This document shows positions 7,217 to 15,399 of a stretch of 26,554 nucleotides of DNA, piece after piece. The position numbers were made by a program, and so were the translations under genes. How positions within the stretch are numbered: the stretch's first letter is position 1; each line of letters opens with the position of its first letter. The notes beneath the pieces are model-generated. The model was given only the letters and a program-made list of their open reading frames with translations. It had not been told where the DNA came from and ran no database searches. The DNA comes from JBBDRV01 sp040905285 (GTDB lineage Bacteria; Bacteroidota; Rhodothermia; Balneolales; Balneolaceae). The stretch spans positions 1 through 26,554 of the forward strand of contig JBBDRV010000172.1 of NCBI GenBank assembly GCA_040905285.1, in the 5' to 3' direction.

Positions 7217-8542
7217 TCAGACCAGCAGCCAGGCCATAATCTGAAGGGTGGCAAGTCCAGTGACGCCCATAATCAGTGTGGCTGCTGTATGGGTTTTAAG
7301 GGCTGTCGGCGTATCCATGTAAGAAAACTTTGCCACCACCCAAAAATAACTGTCATTCACATGAGACACCGTGAGGGAGCCGGCCCCGACAGCCAGGACC
7401 ATGAGTGCCTTTCCAATGGTGGATTCAAATCCCAGCGGGCCGACCAGCGGTGCGCAGATGGCGGCAGCTGTGATAATGGCAACGGTCGATGATCCCTGGG
7501 CGGATTTCAGAAACGCCGCTATCAGAAAAGGAACGATAATACCCAGATTCCCCATCGTGGCGAACTGCGCGGCGAAATCTCCCAGGTCCGTCTCCCGGAG
7601 TACCGCACCAAAAGCTCCGCCGGCTCCCGTTATCAGAATAATAATTCCCGCCTTCTTCAGCGCTTCCTCCATCCATGCATTCCGTATTCTTCCCTCTCCA
7701 CTCCCGTTGACCATCAGAAAAGCCAGAGCGACACCGGCCAGGAGGGCGATTACCGGATGACCCAGAAAGGCAAACACCTGGAATACGGTTCCCTCACCGA
7801 ACAGATATCCGGGATACTCGGCGACAGACTTCAGGCTGATGAGCAGAATCGGAACAAGAATGGGTGCTACCGCCAGCGTGAAAGAGGGAGGGATTCCGGA
7901 CGGCACCGCCACATCGTACTCGTCCCCGAACTGTATTTGATAACGGCTGCAATAAAAATAAGCCCAGAGCAAAGCGGCGATCATAACCGGAACCGACACG
8001 ATCAGACCAAGTATCAGAACCCAGCCCACGTCCGCATCAAGTGTTGCCGCCGCCGCCAGGGGGCCGGGCGTCGGAGGAACAAATACATGAGTTGCATAAA
8101 GTCCGGAAGCCAGGGCGACTGCCAGGACAGCCAGTGAAACCGATGTTCGTTTGCTGATCGCCCGGTTGAGGGAAGAGAGGACAATAAAGCCCGAATCGCA
8201 AAAAACCGGGATCGACACGATGTATCCGGTAAGGCTCATGGCAAGGGGTGAATTTTTCTCACCCACTTTGTCGAGTATTTTGTTCGCCAGAACCCTTGCT
8301 CCGCCACTCCGATCCAGATATTCCCCGATAATCGCTCCTGCGGCAATGACAATCCCGATACTTTGAAGAGTTGATCCGAACCCTTCTGCCAGAGAATCCG
8401 TAATAACGGCGGTATCCAGACCGGCCAGAAAGCCCATTCCGATGCTTCCTGCCACCAAAGCCAGAAAGGGATGCACACTGGCCCTTGCCGTCAACCAGAT
8501 AATCACTGCCACAACAAGAAGCAGCCAGACAAAAATAATCAT
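7217..8542 (-). CDS. GntP-family permease (gluconate/organic acid:H+ symporter)
   Basis: This is a 441-residue integral inner-membrane carrier of the GntP family, which imports gluconate or related hydroxy acids with protons. Nearly the whole protein is hydrophobic, consistent with about 12 membrane segments. Family-like stretches include the N-terminal FVWLLLVVAVIIWL, the region FCDSGFIVLSSLNRAIS, the segment HVFVPPTPGPLAAAATL and the C-terminal AVGAGSLTVSHVNDSYFW; the PPTPGP and HVNDSYFW motifs are strongly typical. No gluconate kinase, dehydratase or regulator is adjacent, so the substrate cannot be set; glycerate or another sugar acid is possible. It is convergent with the aminopeptidase gene and lies downstream of clpB with a 169-bp gap, so it may have its own promoter. 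Confidence 0.9.
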   Translation of the reverse strand: MIIFVWLLLVVAVIIWLTARASVHPFLALVAGSIGMGFLAGLDTAVITDSLAEGFGSTLQSIGIVIAAGAIIGEYLDRSGGARVLANKILDKVGEKNSPLAMSLTGYIVSIPVFCDSGFIVLSSLNRAISKRTSVSLAVLAVALASGLYATHVFVPPTPGPLAAAATLDADVGWVLILGLIVSVPVMIAALLWAYFYCSRYQIQFGDEYDVAVPSGIPPSFTLAVAPILVPILLISLKSVAEYPGYLFGEGTVFQVFAFLGHPVIALLAGVALAFLMVNGSGEGRIRNAWMEEALKKAGIIILITGAGGAFGAVLRETDLGDFAAQFATMGNLGIIVPFLIAAFLKSAQGSSTVAIITAAAICAPLVGPLGFESTIGKALMVLAVGAGSLTVSHVNDSYFWVVAKFSYMDTPTALKTHTAATLIMGVTGLATLQIMAWLLV

Positions 8543-8711
8543 AAATTAAGAGGCGGTTAGTCGTTATCCTGCCCTCTCCGGCAACTCCCTGCCCGCAGGA
8601 CAGATTCAGTACGGTACACCAAAACAAAACGGGCAGTAAATTTAAGCGCTATTATACCGGAATCAGGAGCAAGGCACCAGCCCTCCCGGAAAAAATCTTT
8701 GCCCCGACTCG

Positions 8712-11348
8712 CTAATCCGCCCACTCTTCAACATTGTCAAACACTTCGGCAAATTGCAGCGTATTGGCATTCCTGCCGACGGTCACTTCGTACTCAACCG
8801 TTTTCGTACTGTCTTCACGCTGGATAAGATGTTTGGCCAGCTGATTGACTATCTGTGCCTGAATCACACGCTTGAGCGGGCGGGCCCCGTACACCGGATC
8901 AAATCCCCGGGCCGCCAGCCAGTCTTTCACCTGAGCGCCGATGTTCAGTTTAACATTGTTTTTCTCAAGCATGGTGTCCACGCGCCGGAGCTGAATATCC
9001 ACAATTTCCCTGATATGGGCTTCGTCGAGCGGATGGAACACCACCACATCATCAATCCTGTTCAAGAATTCCGGCCGGATTGCCTGCTTCAGCTGATCCA
9101 TAAGTTGGTTTTGCAATTCAGTATATTTCTCCTCGTCCATCTTTCCCCCGCTCTTTTCGATTTCTTTCGAAATCCGGTGAGAGCCTATGTTGCTGGTCAT
9201 GATAATGATGGCATTGGTGAAATCGACGGTGACCCCCTTGTTGTCCGTTAAACGACCGTCATCAAGCACCTGCAGGAGGATATTGAACACATCCGGATGC
9301 GCTTTCTCAATCTCGTCGAGCAGGATAACCGAATAGGGCCGGCGACGCACCGCTTCCGTCAGCTGCCCGCCCTCGTCATAACCGACATAACCCGGAGGTG
9401 CACCCACGAGCCGGCTGACGCTGTGCTTCTCCATGTATTCACTCATGTCAATTCTGACCATCGAATTCTCATCGTCAAAAAGAAACGATGCCAGGGACCG
9501 TGCGAGTTCGGTTTTGCCGACTCCCGTTGAGCCCAGAAACATAAATGAACCAATCGGCCGGTTTTCATCCTGCAGCCCCGTTCTGGACCGCCTTACCGCA
9601 TCTGCTACAGACTGAACAGCCTGATCCTGGCCGACAACCCGCTGATGCAATTCATCCTCCAGATGCAGCAGTTTCTGACGTTCACTTGTCAGCATCTTTT
9701 TCACGGGGATTCCGGTCCACCGCGCTACAATATCGGCAATTTCTTCAGCTTCCACCTGTTCCTTGAGAAGGGAGCGGCCTTCCTGGATTTCACCAAGTTT
9801 CTGTTTGGTTTCTTCAAGGTCCTTTTCAAGCCGGGTAATGGTGCCATATCTCAATTCGGCCACTTTTTCGTAATCACCTTCCCTTTCTGCCTTTTCAGAA
9901 TGATTTCTTGCCGTTTCTATGGCTTTCTTGAGGTCACGGGCCTTCTGGATCATCTGCCGCTCGTTATCCCACTGCGAACGCATGGATTTGCGGCTCTCCT
10001 CCAGATCGGCGAGTTCACGTTCTATCGTCTCCGTTTTTGATTCATCTTTCTCTCTTTTTAAAGCCTCCCGTTCTATCTCAAGCTGACGTATCTGCCGCTC
10101 TATGTGATCGAGTTCCTCAGGCATTGAATCAATCTGCAGACGGAGACGGGATGCAGCCTCATCAATCAGATCAATGGCCTTGTCCGGCAGAAATCGTTCA
10201 GAAATATACCGGTGGGACAGCTCTGCAGCTGCCACAATGGCTCCATCAGTTATACGTACTCCGTGATGCAGTTCATATCGTTCCTGCAGGCCCCTTAAAA
10301 TGGAGACAGTATCTTCAATGCTGGGCTCTCCCACAAATACCGTCTGGAGCCTTCGTTCAAGTGCCTTGTCCTTCTCTATGTATTTTCTGTACTCCGTCAG
10401 CGTGGTTGCGCCGATAGCGTGCAATTCACCACGTGCCAGTGACGGTTTCAGTATGTTGGCGGCGTCCATGGATCCTTCTGTGGCGCCGGCACCAATCAGC
10501 GTATGTATCTCATCGATAAACAAAATAATCTCCCCTTCGGACTCCATTACTTCCCTGATTACCGCTTTCAGCCTCTCTTCAAATTCGCCCCTGAACTTGG
10601 TGCCGGCCACCAGCGCACCCATATCAAGTGCAGCCACACGTTTTGATTTCAGCCCTTCCGGAACATCCCCTCTGACGATTCTCAAAGCCAGTCCTTCTGC
10701 AATAGCTGTTTTACCCACACCCGGCTCCCCGATAAGTACAGGGTTGTTTTTCGTACGTCTTGTTAGAATCTGCATGATCCGGCGGATCTCCTGATCACGT
10801 CCGATGACAGGGTCAAGCCGGTTTTTTTCCGCTTCCTCATTCAGGTCCCGTGCATACTTCTGCAGGGCATTGTACCGGCTTTCGGCATTGGGATCATCCA
10901 CTTTTTGAGATCCTCTCACATCTTCTAATACGGTTAATATCTGCTCCTTATTTACACCCTTTTCTTTCAGGAGACGTCCGGTTTCCTCCCTGGTGCCGGC
11001 CAGGGAGATCAGAAGATGTTCGGAACTGATATACTCATCCCCAAGTTCACCGGCCTGCTCTTTGGCCCTGTCGAAAACCTCCCTCGTGGCGTTGGAAAGA
11101 TACTGACCCGACACGGAGGACCCTTTCACTACAGGAAAGGACTTGATCGTCCTGTCCAGTTCATTTTTGAGCGGGTCCAGTGGAACGTCCAGTTTGTTCA
11201 GAATTGTAATAACGACATTGTCTGAATCATTCAACAGGGATTTGAGTATGTGGGCAGGTTCCACCGCCTGGTGATTTTGATTTTGTGCCAGCTCCAGCGC
11301 CGCCTGTACAGCTTCCTGCGCCTTGATAGTAAATTTATTGAAATTCAT
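8712..11348 (-). CDS. clpB: ATP-dependent disaggregase ClpB (Hsp100)
   Basis: ClpB is a hexameric cytoplasmic AAA+ machine that extracts polypeptides from aggregates together with DnaK/DnaJ. The 878 residues cover the full family architecture: an N-terminal Clp_N repeat domain (about 1-150), first AAA+ module with Walker A GEPGVGKT at 207-214 and Walker B IILFIDEIHTL, the coiled-coil middle domain rich in E/K/R (about 410-530), a second AAA+ module with GSTGVGKTE near 605-613, and the C-terminal D2-small domain (FLNRIDDVVVF, GFDPVYGARPLKRVIQ). The middle domain distinguishes it from ClpA and ClpC. A strong GGAGG lies four bases before the ATG. The leader carries a tandem repeat. No CIRCE operator was seen. 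It is first in reading order of neither neighbour; a 244-bp gap separates it from the nuclease gene. Confidence 0.97.
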   Translation of the reverse strand: MNFNKFTIKAQEAVQAALELAQNQNHQAVEPAHILKSLLNDSDNVVITILNKLDVPLDPLKNELDRTIKSFPVVKGSSVSGQYLSNATREVFDRAKEQAGELGDEYISSEHLLISLAGTREETGRLLKEKGVNKEQILTVLEDVRGSQKVDDPNAESRYNALQKYARDLNEEAEKNRLDPVIGRDQEIRRIMQILTRRTKNNPVLIGEPGVGKTAIAEGLALRIVRGDVPEGLKSKRVAALDMGALVAGTKFRGEFEERLKAVIREVMESEGEIILFIDEIHTLIGAGATEGSMDAANILKPSLARGELHAIGATTLTEYRKYIEKDKALERRLQTVFVGEPSIEDTVSILRGLQERYELHHGVRITDGAIVAAAELSHRYISERFLPDKAIDLIDEAASRLRLQIDSMPEELDHIERQIRQLEIEREALKREKDESKTETIERELADLEESRKSMRSQWDNERQMIQKARDLKKAIETARNHSEKAEREGDYEKVAELRYGTITRLEKDLEETKQKLGEIQEGRSLLKEQVEAEEIADIVARWTGIPVKKMLTSERQKLLHLEDELHQRVVGQDQAVQSVADAVRRSRTGLQDENRPIGSFMFLGSTGVGKTELARSLASFLFDDENSMVRIDMSEYMEKHSVSRLVGAPPGYVGYDEGGQLTEAVRRRPYSVILLDEIEKAHPDVFNILLQVLDDGRLTDNKGVTVDFTNAIIIMTSNIGSHRISKEIEKSGGKMDEEKYTELQNQLMDQLKQAIRPEFLNRIDDVVVFHPLDEAHIREIVDIQLRRVDTMLEKNNVKLNIGAQVKDWLAARGFDPVYGARPLKRVIQAQIVNQLAKHLIQREDSTKTVEYEVTVGRNANTLQFAEVFDNVEEWAD

Positions 11349-11352
11349 AAGT

Positions 11353-11357
11353 CCTCC
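11353..11357 (-). promoter_or_regulatory. Strong ribosome binding site of clpB
   Basis: Minus-strand GGAGG with a four-base spacer to the ATG at 11348. It stands out because most genes in this window have weak or no visible Shine-Dalgarno sequence. Confidence 0.8.
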
Positions 11358-11361
11358 GGTT

Positions 11362-11401
11362 CAATCGTGTTCTCACTCTCTGCAATCATGCTCACTCTCT
11401 G
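11362..11401. repeat. Imperfect tandem repeat in the clpB leader
   Basis: Two abutting copies, 11362-11382 and 11383-11401, share CAATC.TG and CTCACTCTCTG; copy B lacks two bases and has a few substitutions. On the clpB mRNA strand this gives two CAGAGAGTGAG units just upstream of the ribosome binding site. Confidence 0.75.
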
Positions 11402-11592
11402 TATCTGCCTGTACCTGCCAATTTTATACCGGAAATCAATATCTGTCTTTCTTACAGCAAACCGGGTGCATTCCATGACGTTTTTACTTTTGCCACCCCC
11501 AAACGGCATGATCTGATCCCGTATTCACCGATTTTGTCAGGCAGCAAACCTTGAGATTCAACCGCCGGGTACTGGAAGAAATGCAGCGTTGC

Positions 11593-12393
11593 TCAATTAT
11601 CCGCCTGGTCATATATGCCATTGATGACACCTGCCAGCCGTATTCCTGCCTGCAAAAGGCGCCTTTCAACCAGTTCAAAATTGGCATAGCGGTAGACATA
11701 GCCGATTTGACCGTTGTCCGGCAGGTCATAGACGTCGTCTCTGTACCCGACCGACTCCGCTGCCCAGTCGCGCACTGTTGACTGCTGCCAATCCCGGATG
11801 TCCTTTTCGGAAGGTTGTTCGAGAGCCGCCGCAAGCTCGGTAAAACTCAACTGATAAGAATCAATCATCCTGCTGTCCCACACGCTGTGCAGGTTTGACG
11901 ACTCTCCTATCCATTGTACATCTACGTCATTTCCTCCCCTGTCTTCCCCCGTACCCACATGAAGAGGCTGATGAATATCGCCAACCATATGGATAACCAT
12001 CATCAGCTTTTCCTGTTCTTCTGTCCGGGAAAGTACGCCCTCTGCCAGTTCACTTATCTTTCTTTCCAGAGCTTCTATGATATCCCCTTCCGGATTTTTT
12101 TCGGCATCTTCATAGGTCATTCCGGGGGGAATCGTTACCCAGTGCCACTCACTTACATAATCATAATCGGGATCAGAACGGATATCGTCCATCCAGGCCG
12201 CTGCCGCTGCAAGAGATTTCTGCCCCAGCACCCTTTTCAGTTCCTTTTCCGCTTTATCCGTAATGTACTGTTCTGCTATTTTTCCGGTAACGTAGTGCCC
12301 GATCTGCCCCCATCTTACAGTTTCGGCCGGGGACTGCGAAGGCAGATTCAAAAGCAGCGTCAATCCTGTAATAAGGAAGGTTATCGAAGCCAT
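11593..12393 (-). CDS. S1/P1-type zinc nuclease, exported
   Basis: S1/P1 nucleases are three-zinc enzymes that cut single-stranded DNA and RNA. The 266 residues carry all nine expected zinc ligands: Trp28 and His33 (WGQIGH), Asp69 (WMDD), His84 (EWHW), His135, Asp139 and His145 (IHMVGDIHQPLH), and His169 and Asp173 (LHSVWD), with spacings nearly those of P1. The N-terminus is a hydrophobic stretch (ITFLITGLTLLLNL) ending in SPA, a likely signal peptide, although it has no basic residue. The Trp is normally the mature first residue; here ETVR would precede it after cleavage at SPA, which is odd. The start lies 7 bp after the co-chaperone stop, so the two genes are probably cotranscribed. Likely role is nucleic-acid scavenging in periplasm or outside. 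Confidence 0.9.
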   Translation of the reverse strand: MASITFLITGLTLLLNLPSQSPAETVRWGQIGHYVTGKIAEQYITDKAEKELKRVLGQKSLAAAAAWMDDIRSDPDYDYVSEWHWVTIPPGMTYEDAEKNPEGDIIEALERKISELAEGVLSRTEEQEKLMMVIHMVGDIHQPLHVGTGEDRGGNDVDVQWIGESSNLHSVWDSRMIDSYQLSFTELAAALEQPSEKDIRDWQQSTVRDWAAESVGYRDDVYDLPDNGQIGYVYRYANFELVERRLLQAGIRLAGVINGIYDQADN

Positions 12394-12400
12394 GGACCAT

Positions 12401-13378
12401 TCAGTTCTTGCGAATCTGTTTTAGTTTCCTGAGGAGCTCCTTCTCTTTTTCAGTGAGCTCTTCAGGAAGCTCTACACGGACCCTGACATAAAAGTCCCCT
12501 TTTTTTCCGGATTTATCCACCCCCGGCATTCCCAGGCCCGTCAGCCGGAACAGCTTGCCATTCTGCGTTCCGGCGGGAATCTGAAGCTTCACCCGGCCAT
12601 TCAGGGTTGGTATGGTGGTTTCGCCCCCCAGAAGAGCTGTATAAAGATCCACAGGGTGATCATAATAAATGTCATTCCCCCTGCGCTCGTAATTTTTTTC
12701 CGGACTGACCTGCACTTTTAAAAACAGATCCCCCCGCGTACCGTCGGGTCGTTTTTTTCCCCTTCCCTTCAGCTTCAGCTTTTTTCCATCTTCTATGCCG
12801 GGAGGAATATTAATCTTGATCCGGTCGCCATTTACCTTGAACTGTTTTGTGGTCCCGTGGTACGCCTCGCTCATCGGGATTTCGATCACAGCTTCAGCAT
12901 CCGATTGCTTTTTTCCAGCCGGGGGAGGCTCTCTGAACCTGCCGCCCCCCTGTGGCCTGCCGGCACGGGCAAACGGATCGGCGCCCCCGAACAGGGTTTC
13001 GAAAAAGCTTGAAAATTGGCTTCCCTGCCGGTTCCCAAACTGTTCATAATCCATATTACCACGAAAGTGAGGTCCTCTGCCGGTACTGCGGTATTGGTCT
13101 CCCGAATATCGTGACCAGTCAAACCCGCCGGAACCTCCGCCGGCCTGCTGGTATCTTTTCCAGTCCGAACCGGCCTGATTGTACAATTTCCGTTTTTCGG
13201 GATCCTTCAGCACTTCATAAGCTTCACCCAGATTCGTGAATTTTTTTTCTGCTGTTGGATCATCCGGGTTCTTGTCCGGATGGTATTTTGCCGCAAGCTT
13301 CCGGTATTTCTTTTTAATCTCCTCCTGAGTGGCGTTCCTGTCTACTCCCAGTATTTTATAATAGTCTTTGTATTCCAT
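12401..13378 (-). CDS. DnaJ-class II co-chaperone (CbpA-like)
   Basis: This is a J-domain protein that stimulates the DnaK ATPase and delivers clients. The J domain spans residues 1-68 with the HPD motif at 33-35 (KYHPDKNPDD). A glycine/phenylalanine/arginine-rich linker follows (about 75-155), then two beta-sandwich client-binding domains (VIEIPMSEAYHGTTKQFKV; TALLGGETTIPTLNG; GKLFRLTGLGMPG). There is no CxxCxGxG zinc-finger repeat, so it is class II, like CbpA or DnaJB1, not classical DnaJ. The 325 residues are normal. It sits in a chaperone block with clpB, degP and hsp20, and directly precedes the nuclease gene. The curved-DNA-binding role known for E. coli CbpA is not implied by the sequence. 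Confidence 0.93.
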   Translation of the reverse strand: MEYKDYYKILGVDRNATQEEIKKKYRKLAAKYHPDKNPDDPTAEKKFTNLGEAYEVLKDPEKRKLYNQAGSDWKRYQQAGGGSGGFDWSRYSGDQYRSTGRGPHFRGNMDYEQFGNRQGSQFSSFFETLFGGADPFARAGRPQGGGRFREPPPAGKKQSDAEAVIEIPMSEAYHGTTKQFKVNGDRIKINIPPGIEDGKKLKLKGRGKKRPDGTRGDLFLKVQVSPEKNYERRGNDIYYDHPVDLYTALLGGETTIPTLNGRVKLQIPAGTQNGKLFRLTGLGMPGVDKSGKKGDFYVRVRVELPEELTEKEKELLRKLKQIRKN

Positions 13379-13696
13379 ATACCTGGTCTGTTCTTTATTC
13401 TACCGCAATATAAAGCAAAAGAGATGCCATCCGGTTATAAACTCCGGTTTTTCCCGTCAGAACGCCTAATTGTCGGACAAAGCCCCGTCTATTGTGACTC
13501 AACGTCACCACAACGTCTTCAGGAGAGGGCAGGATTGCTGTTGGAACGGGAAAAAACCTTATCCTGATCAGTCATCTTTCACCAGGATTTCAGGGGGTCA
13601 TTCACAGGCCTGGATGCAGTCACGCCATTGGCCTGAACTGGTAACCCCACCCCTGTTTGCGGTCATGATGTTACCGTCTCATGGCAAAAATATTCA
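13379..13696. other. Intergenic region between degP-type and dnaJ-type genes, 318 bp
   Basis: This gap should hold the terminator of the degP-type gene and the promoter of the dnaJ-type gene, both reading minus. I see one weak terminator candidate (listed separately) and no reliable promoter or small gene. A minor inverted repeat GGTAAC/GTTACC (13640-13645, 13670-13675) has a 24-base loop and is probably chance. Confidence 0.5.
13550..13588 (-). terminator. Possible weak terminator downstream of the degP-type gene
   Basis: On the minus strand ATCCTG (13588-13583) pairs with CAGGAT (13566-13561) across a 16-base loop, followed by AAGG and a run of six T. The T-run supports termination, but the stem is short and the loop long. 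It lies about 110 bases after the protease stop. Confidence 0.3.
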
Positions 13697-15202
13697 TTAC
13701 AGTTCCATGGCGATATAGATGCTGTTTCCGCCTCTGTTTACGCGCATCAGGATGGCTTCCTGTTCAGCCGAAATGAGACTGGACACCACACTGTAAAACT
13801 CTTCTTCATTGGTGACAGGCTGATTCTGAATCTGGAAAATAACATCCCTTTCCCGGAGGCCCTGCCGCTGGGCACGGCTTCCCCGTTGCACGCCTGTTAC
13901 AACCACACCCTCTACACCACTTTGGAGGTTAAGCTGCCGGCGAATATTGTCCGTCAGGTCGGCAACAGAAAAGCCGAGTTCCTCCCGAAGGTCTTCCACC
14001 TCTTCATCCGGCACTGCGGCGATTGTTTCATCTTCAGGCATTTCTTCAAGGGTAACCGTTACTGTTCTCCGCTCCCCGTCCCGGTGTATTTCAAACTCCA
14101 CTTCGCTGCCCGGCTCGGCATTCGCAACGGAGAGACGGAACTGCGACCAGTCACGGATCGGCTCGCCGTCTTTTCTGAGCAGTACGTCCCCTTCGGCAAG
14201 CCCCGCTTCATCTGCAGGGCTGTCGGCTACAACTCCCCCGACAACCACCCCGTAAGTAACATCAAGGTCCAGGGCCCGGGCCATCACCCGGTCCACCATG
14301 GCCCCTTGCTGGATACCCATGTAGCTTCGTACCACACGGCCTTCCTCAATAATGGACTCCATCACCGAACGGGCCATGTTGATGGGAATTGCAAATCCGA
14401 TTCCCTGGTAACCGCCGCTTCTGCTGGCGATCGCTGTATTGATTCCCACCAGGTGGCCTTCCATGTTAATAAGGGCTCCTCCCGAGTTTCCGGGATTGAT
14501 GGCCGCATCGGTTTGAATGTAGTTTTCGTACTGGCTCAACCTGAGGTCGGCACGGTCTTTGGCACTGACCACACCCATGGATACCGTATGGGCAAATTGT
14601 TCGGCGAGAGGGCTTCCTATGGCCAGAACCAGTTCACCAACTCTCAAAGCGTCACTGTCACCGATGGTAATGGCCGGCAAATCATTGGAATCCACTCTCA
14701 GGACCGCTATGTCGCTCATGGGATCCGTTCCGACAATCTCGGCTTCCAGCTCCTGGTCGTCATAGGTCCGGATCATTATTTCATCTGCTTCTGCCACAAC
14801 ATGATTATTGGTAATAATGTACCCTTCCTCGGATACGATGACCCCGGACCCCAGCCCGCTTCTTTCAAACTCCCGTTCCTGATCAAAACGGGGATCGTTA
14901 AAAAACTGGGAAAAAGGGGACTGCATCCGCTGCCTTACTGTTTGAGATGTCGTGATCATAACAACTGTCGGATTGGTCCTCTCCGCGATATCGACTATCC
15001 CGTCATTAAAATCCTGCAGACTTCTTGCACTGCTTTCAGTGTCCGCAGCTGATCCTGCAGAATTCGTCGCTGACTGCGTTTGTAAATCAGGGAAGTTGAA
15101 AAGAGAAGCATCATTGGATTCAACATCAGTTGCAAAATAAATACCAAGGTAGAGGGTAGCAACTGCTAAAACGGCCAGAAAACCTTTGGATGTTTTACTC
15201 AT
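13697..15202 (-). CDS. Do/DegP/HtrA-family periplasmic serine protease
   Basis: This envelope quality-control protease degrades or holds misfolded exported proteins. The 501 residues start with a basic n-region and a hydrophobic segment (FLAVLAVATLYLGIYFA), an uncleaved anchor or signal peptide. The trypsin-like domain carries the triad His134 (ITNNHVV), Asp164 (SDIAVLRVD) and Ser240 (GNSGGAL), numbered from the ATG at 15202. Two PDZ domains follow (about 295-390 and 405-500). The ATG at 15202 was chosen over an in-frame TTG three bases upstream because ATG is the common start and MSKTSKGFL is a normal n-region. It lies between the dnaJ-type and hsp20 genes in the stress block. The acidic surface-rich sequence fits a salt-adapted host. 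Confidence 0.94.
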   Translation of the reverse strand: MSKTSKGFLAVLAVATLYLGIYFATDVESNDASLFNFPDLQTQSATNSAGSAADTESSARSLQDFNDGIVDIAERTNPTVVMITTSQTVRQRMQSPFSQFFNDPRFDQEREFERSGLGSGVIVSEEGYIITNNHVVAEADEIMIRTYDDQELEAEIVGTDPMSDIAVLRVDSNDLPAITIGDSDALRVGELVLAIGSPLAEQFAHTVSMGVVSAKDRADLRLSQYENYIQTDAAINPGNSGGALINMEGHLVGINTAIASRSGGYQGIGFAIPINMARSVMESIIEEGRVVRSYMGIQQGAMVDRVMARALDLDVTYGVVVGGVVADSPADEAGLAEGDVLLRKDGEPIRDWSQFRLSVANAEPGSEVEFEIHRDGERRTVTVTLEEMPEDETIAAVPDEEVEDLREELGFSVADLTDNIRRQLNLQSGVEGVVVTGVQRGSRAQRQGLRERDVIFQIQNQPVTNEEEFYSVVSSLISAEQEAILMRVNRGGNSIYIAMEL

Positions 15203-15360
15203 CAATAGCTTTTTTAAACTTTTTGTTAGAATTTATTAAACTGGTTGATAAACAGCAGATTACCGAATATTATTGCACTGGCATAAACTGTATGCCGAGG
15301 CCGTGTGTCAACACTTGCCCCGGCGCTAACTAACCTGCTCTCTTTGTTAGGGGATTGACG

Positions 15361-15399
15361 TAAGATCCGGGAGCCCGATGGGGCTCTCAGGCGATCTTA
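15361..15399 (-). terminator. Two-tier hairpin overlapping the hsp20 stop codon
   Basis: TAAGATC (15361-15367) pairs with GATCTTA (15393-15399), and inside it GAGCCC (15371-15376) pairs with GGGCTC (15381-15386) around a four-base loop; the two stems are separated by an asymmetric internal loop. The outer arm uses the last coding bases of hsp20 and the TGA lies in the internal loop. No clear T-run follows, so it may be a terminator, an mRNA-stabilising end or both. Confidence 0.5.

Noticed and set aside
8543..8711. TATAAT promoter before the GntP permease gene
   Set aside because: On the minus strand a TATAAT occurs, but no -35 lies at 16-18 bases; the nearby TTGCTC is only 10 bases away.
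11349..11592. CIRCE/HrcA heat-shock operator before clpB
   Set aside because: No TTAGCACTC-N9-GAGTGCTAA-like palindrome is present; GAGTGAG here belongs to a direct tandem repeat.
13886..15052. A 388-codon open frame antisense to the degP-type protease gene
   Set aside because: It lies wholly inside a strongly supported protease gene, and its translation has no recognisable domain and a composition typical of reverse-frame artefacts.
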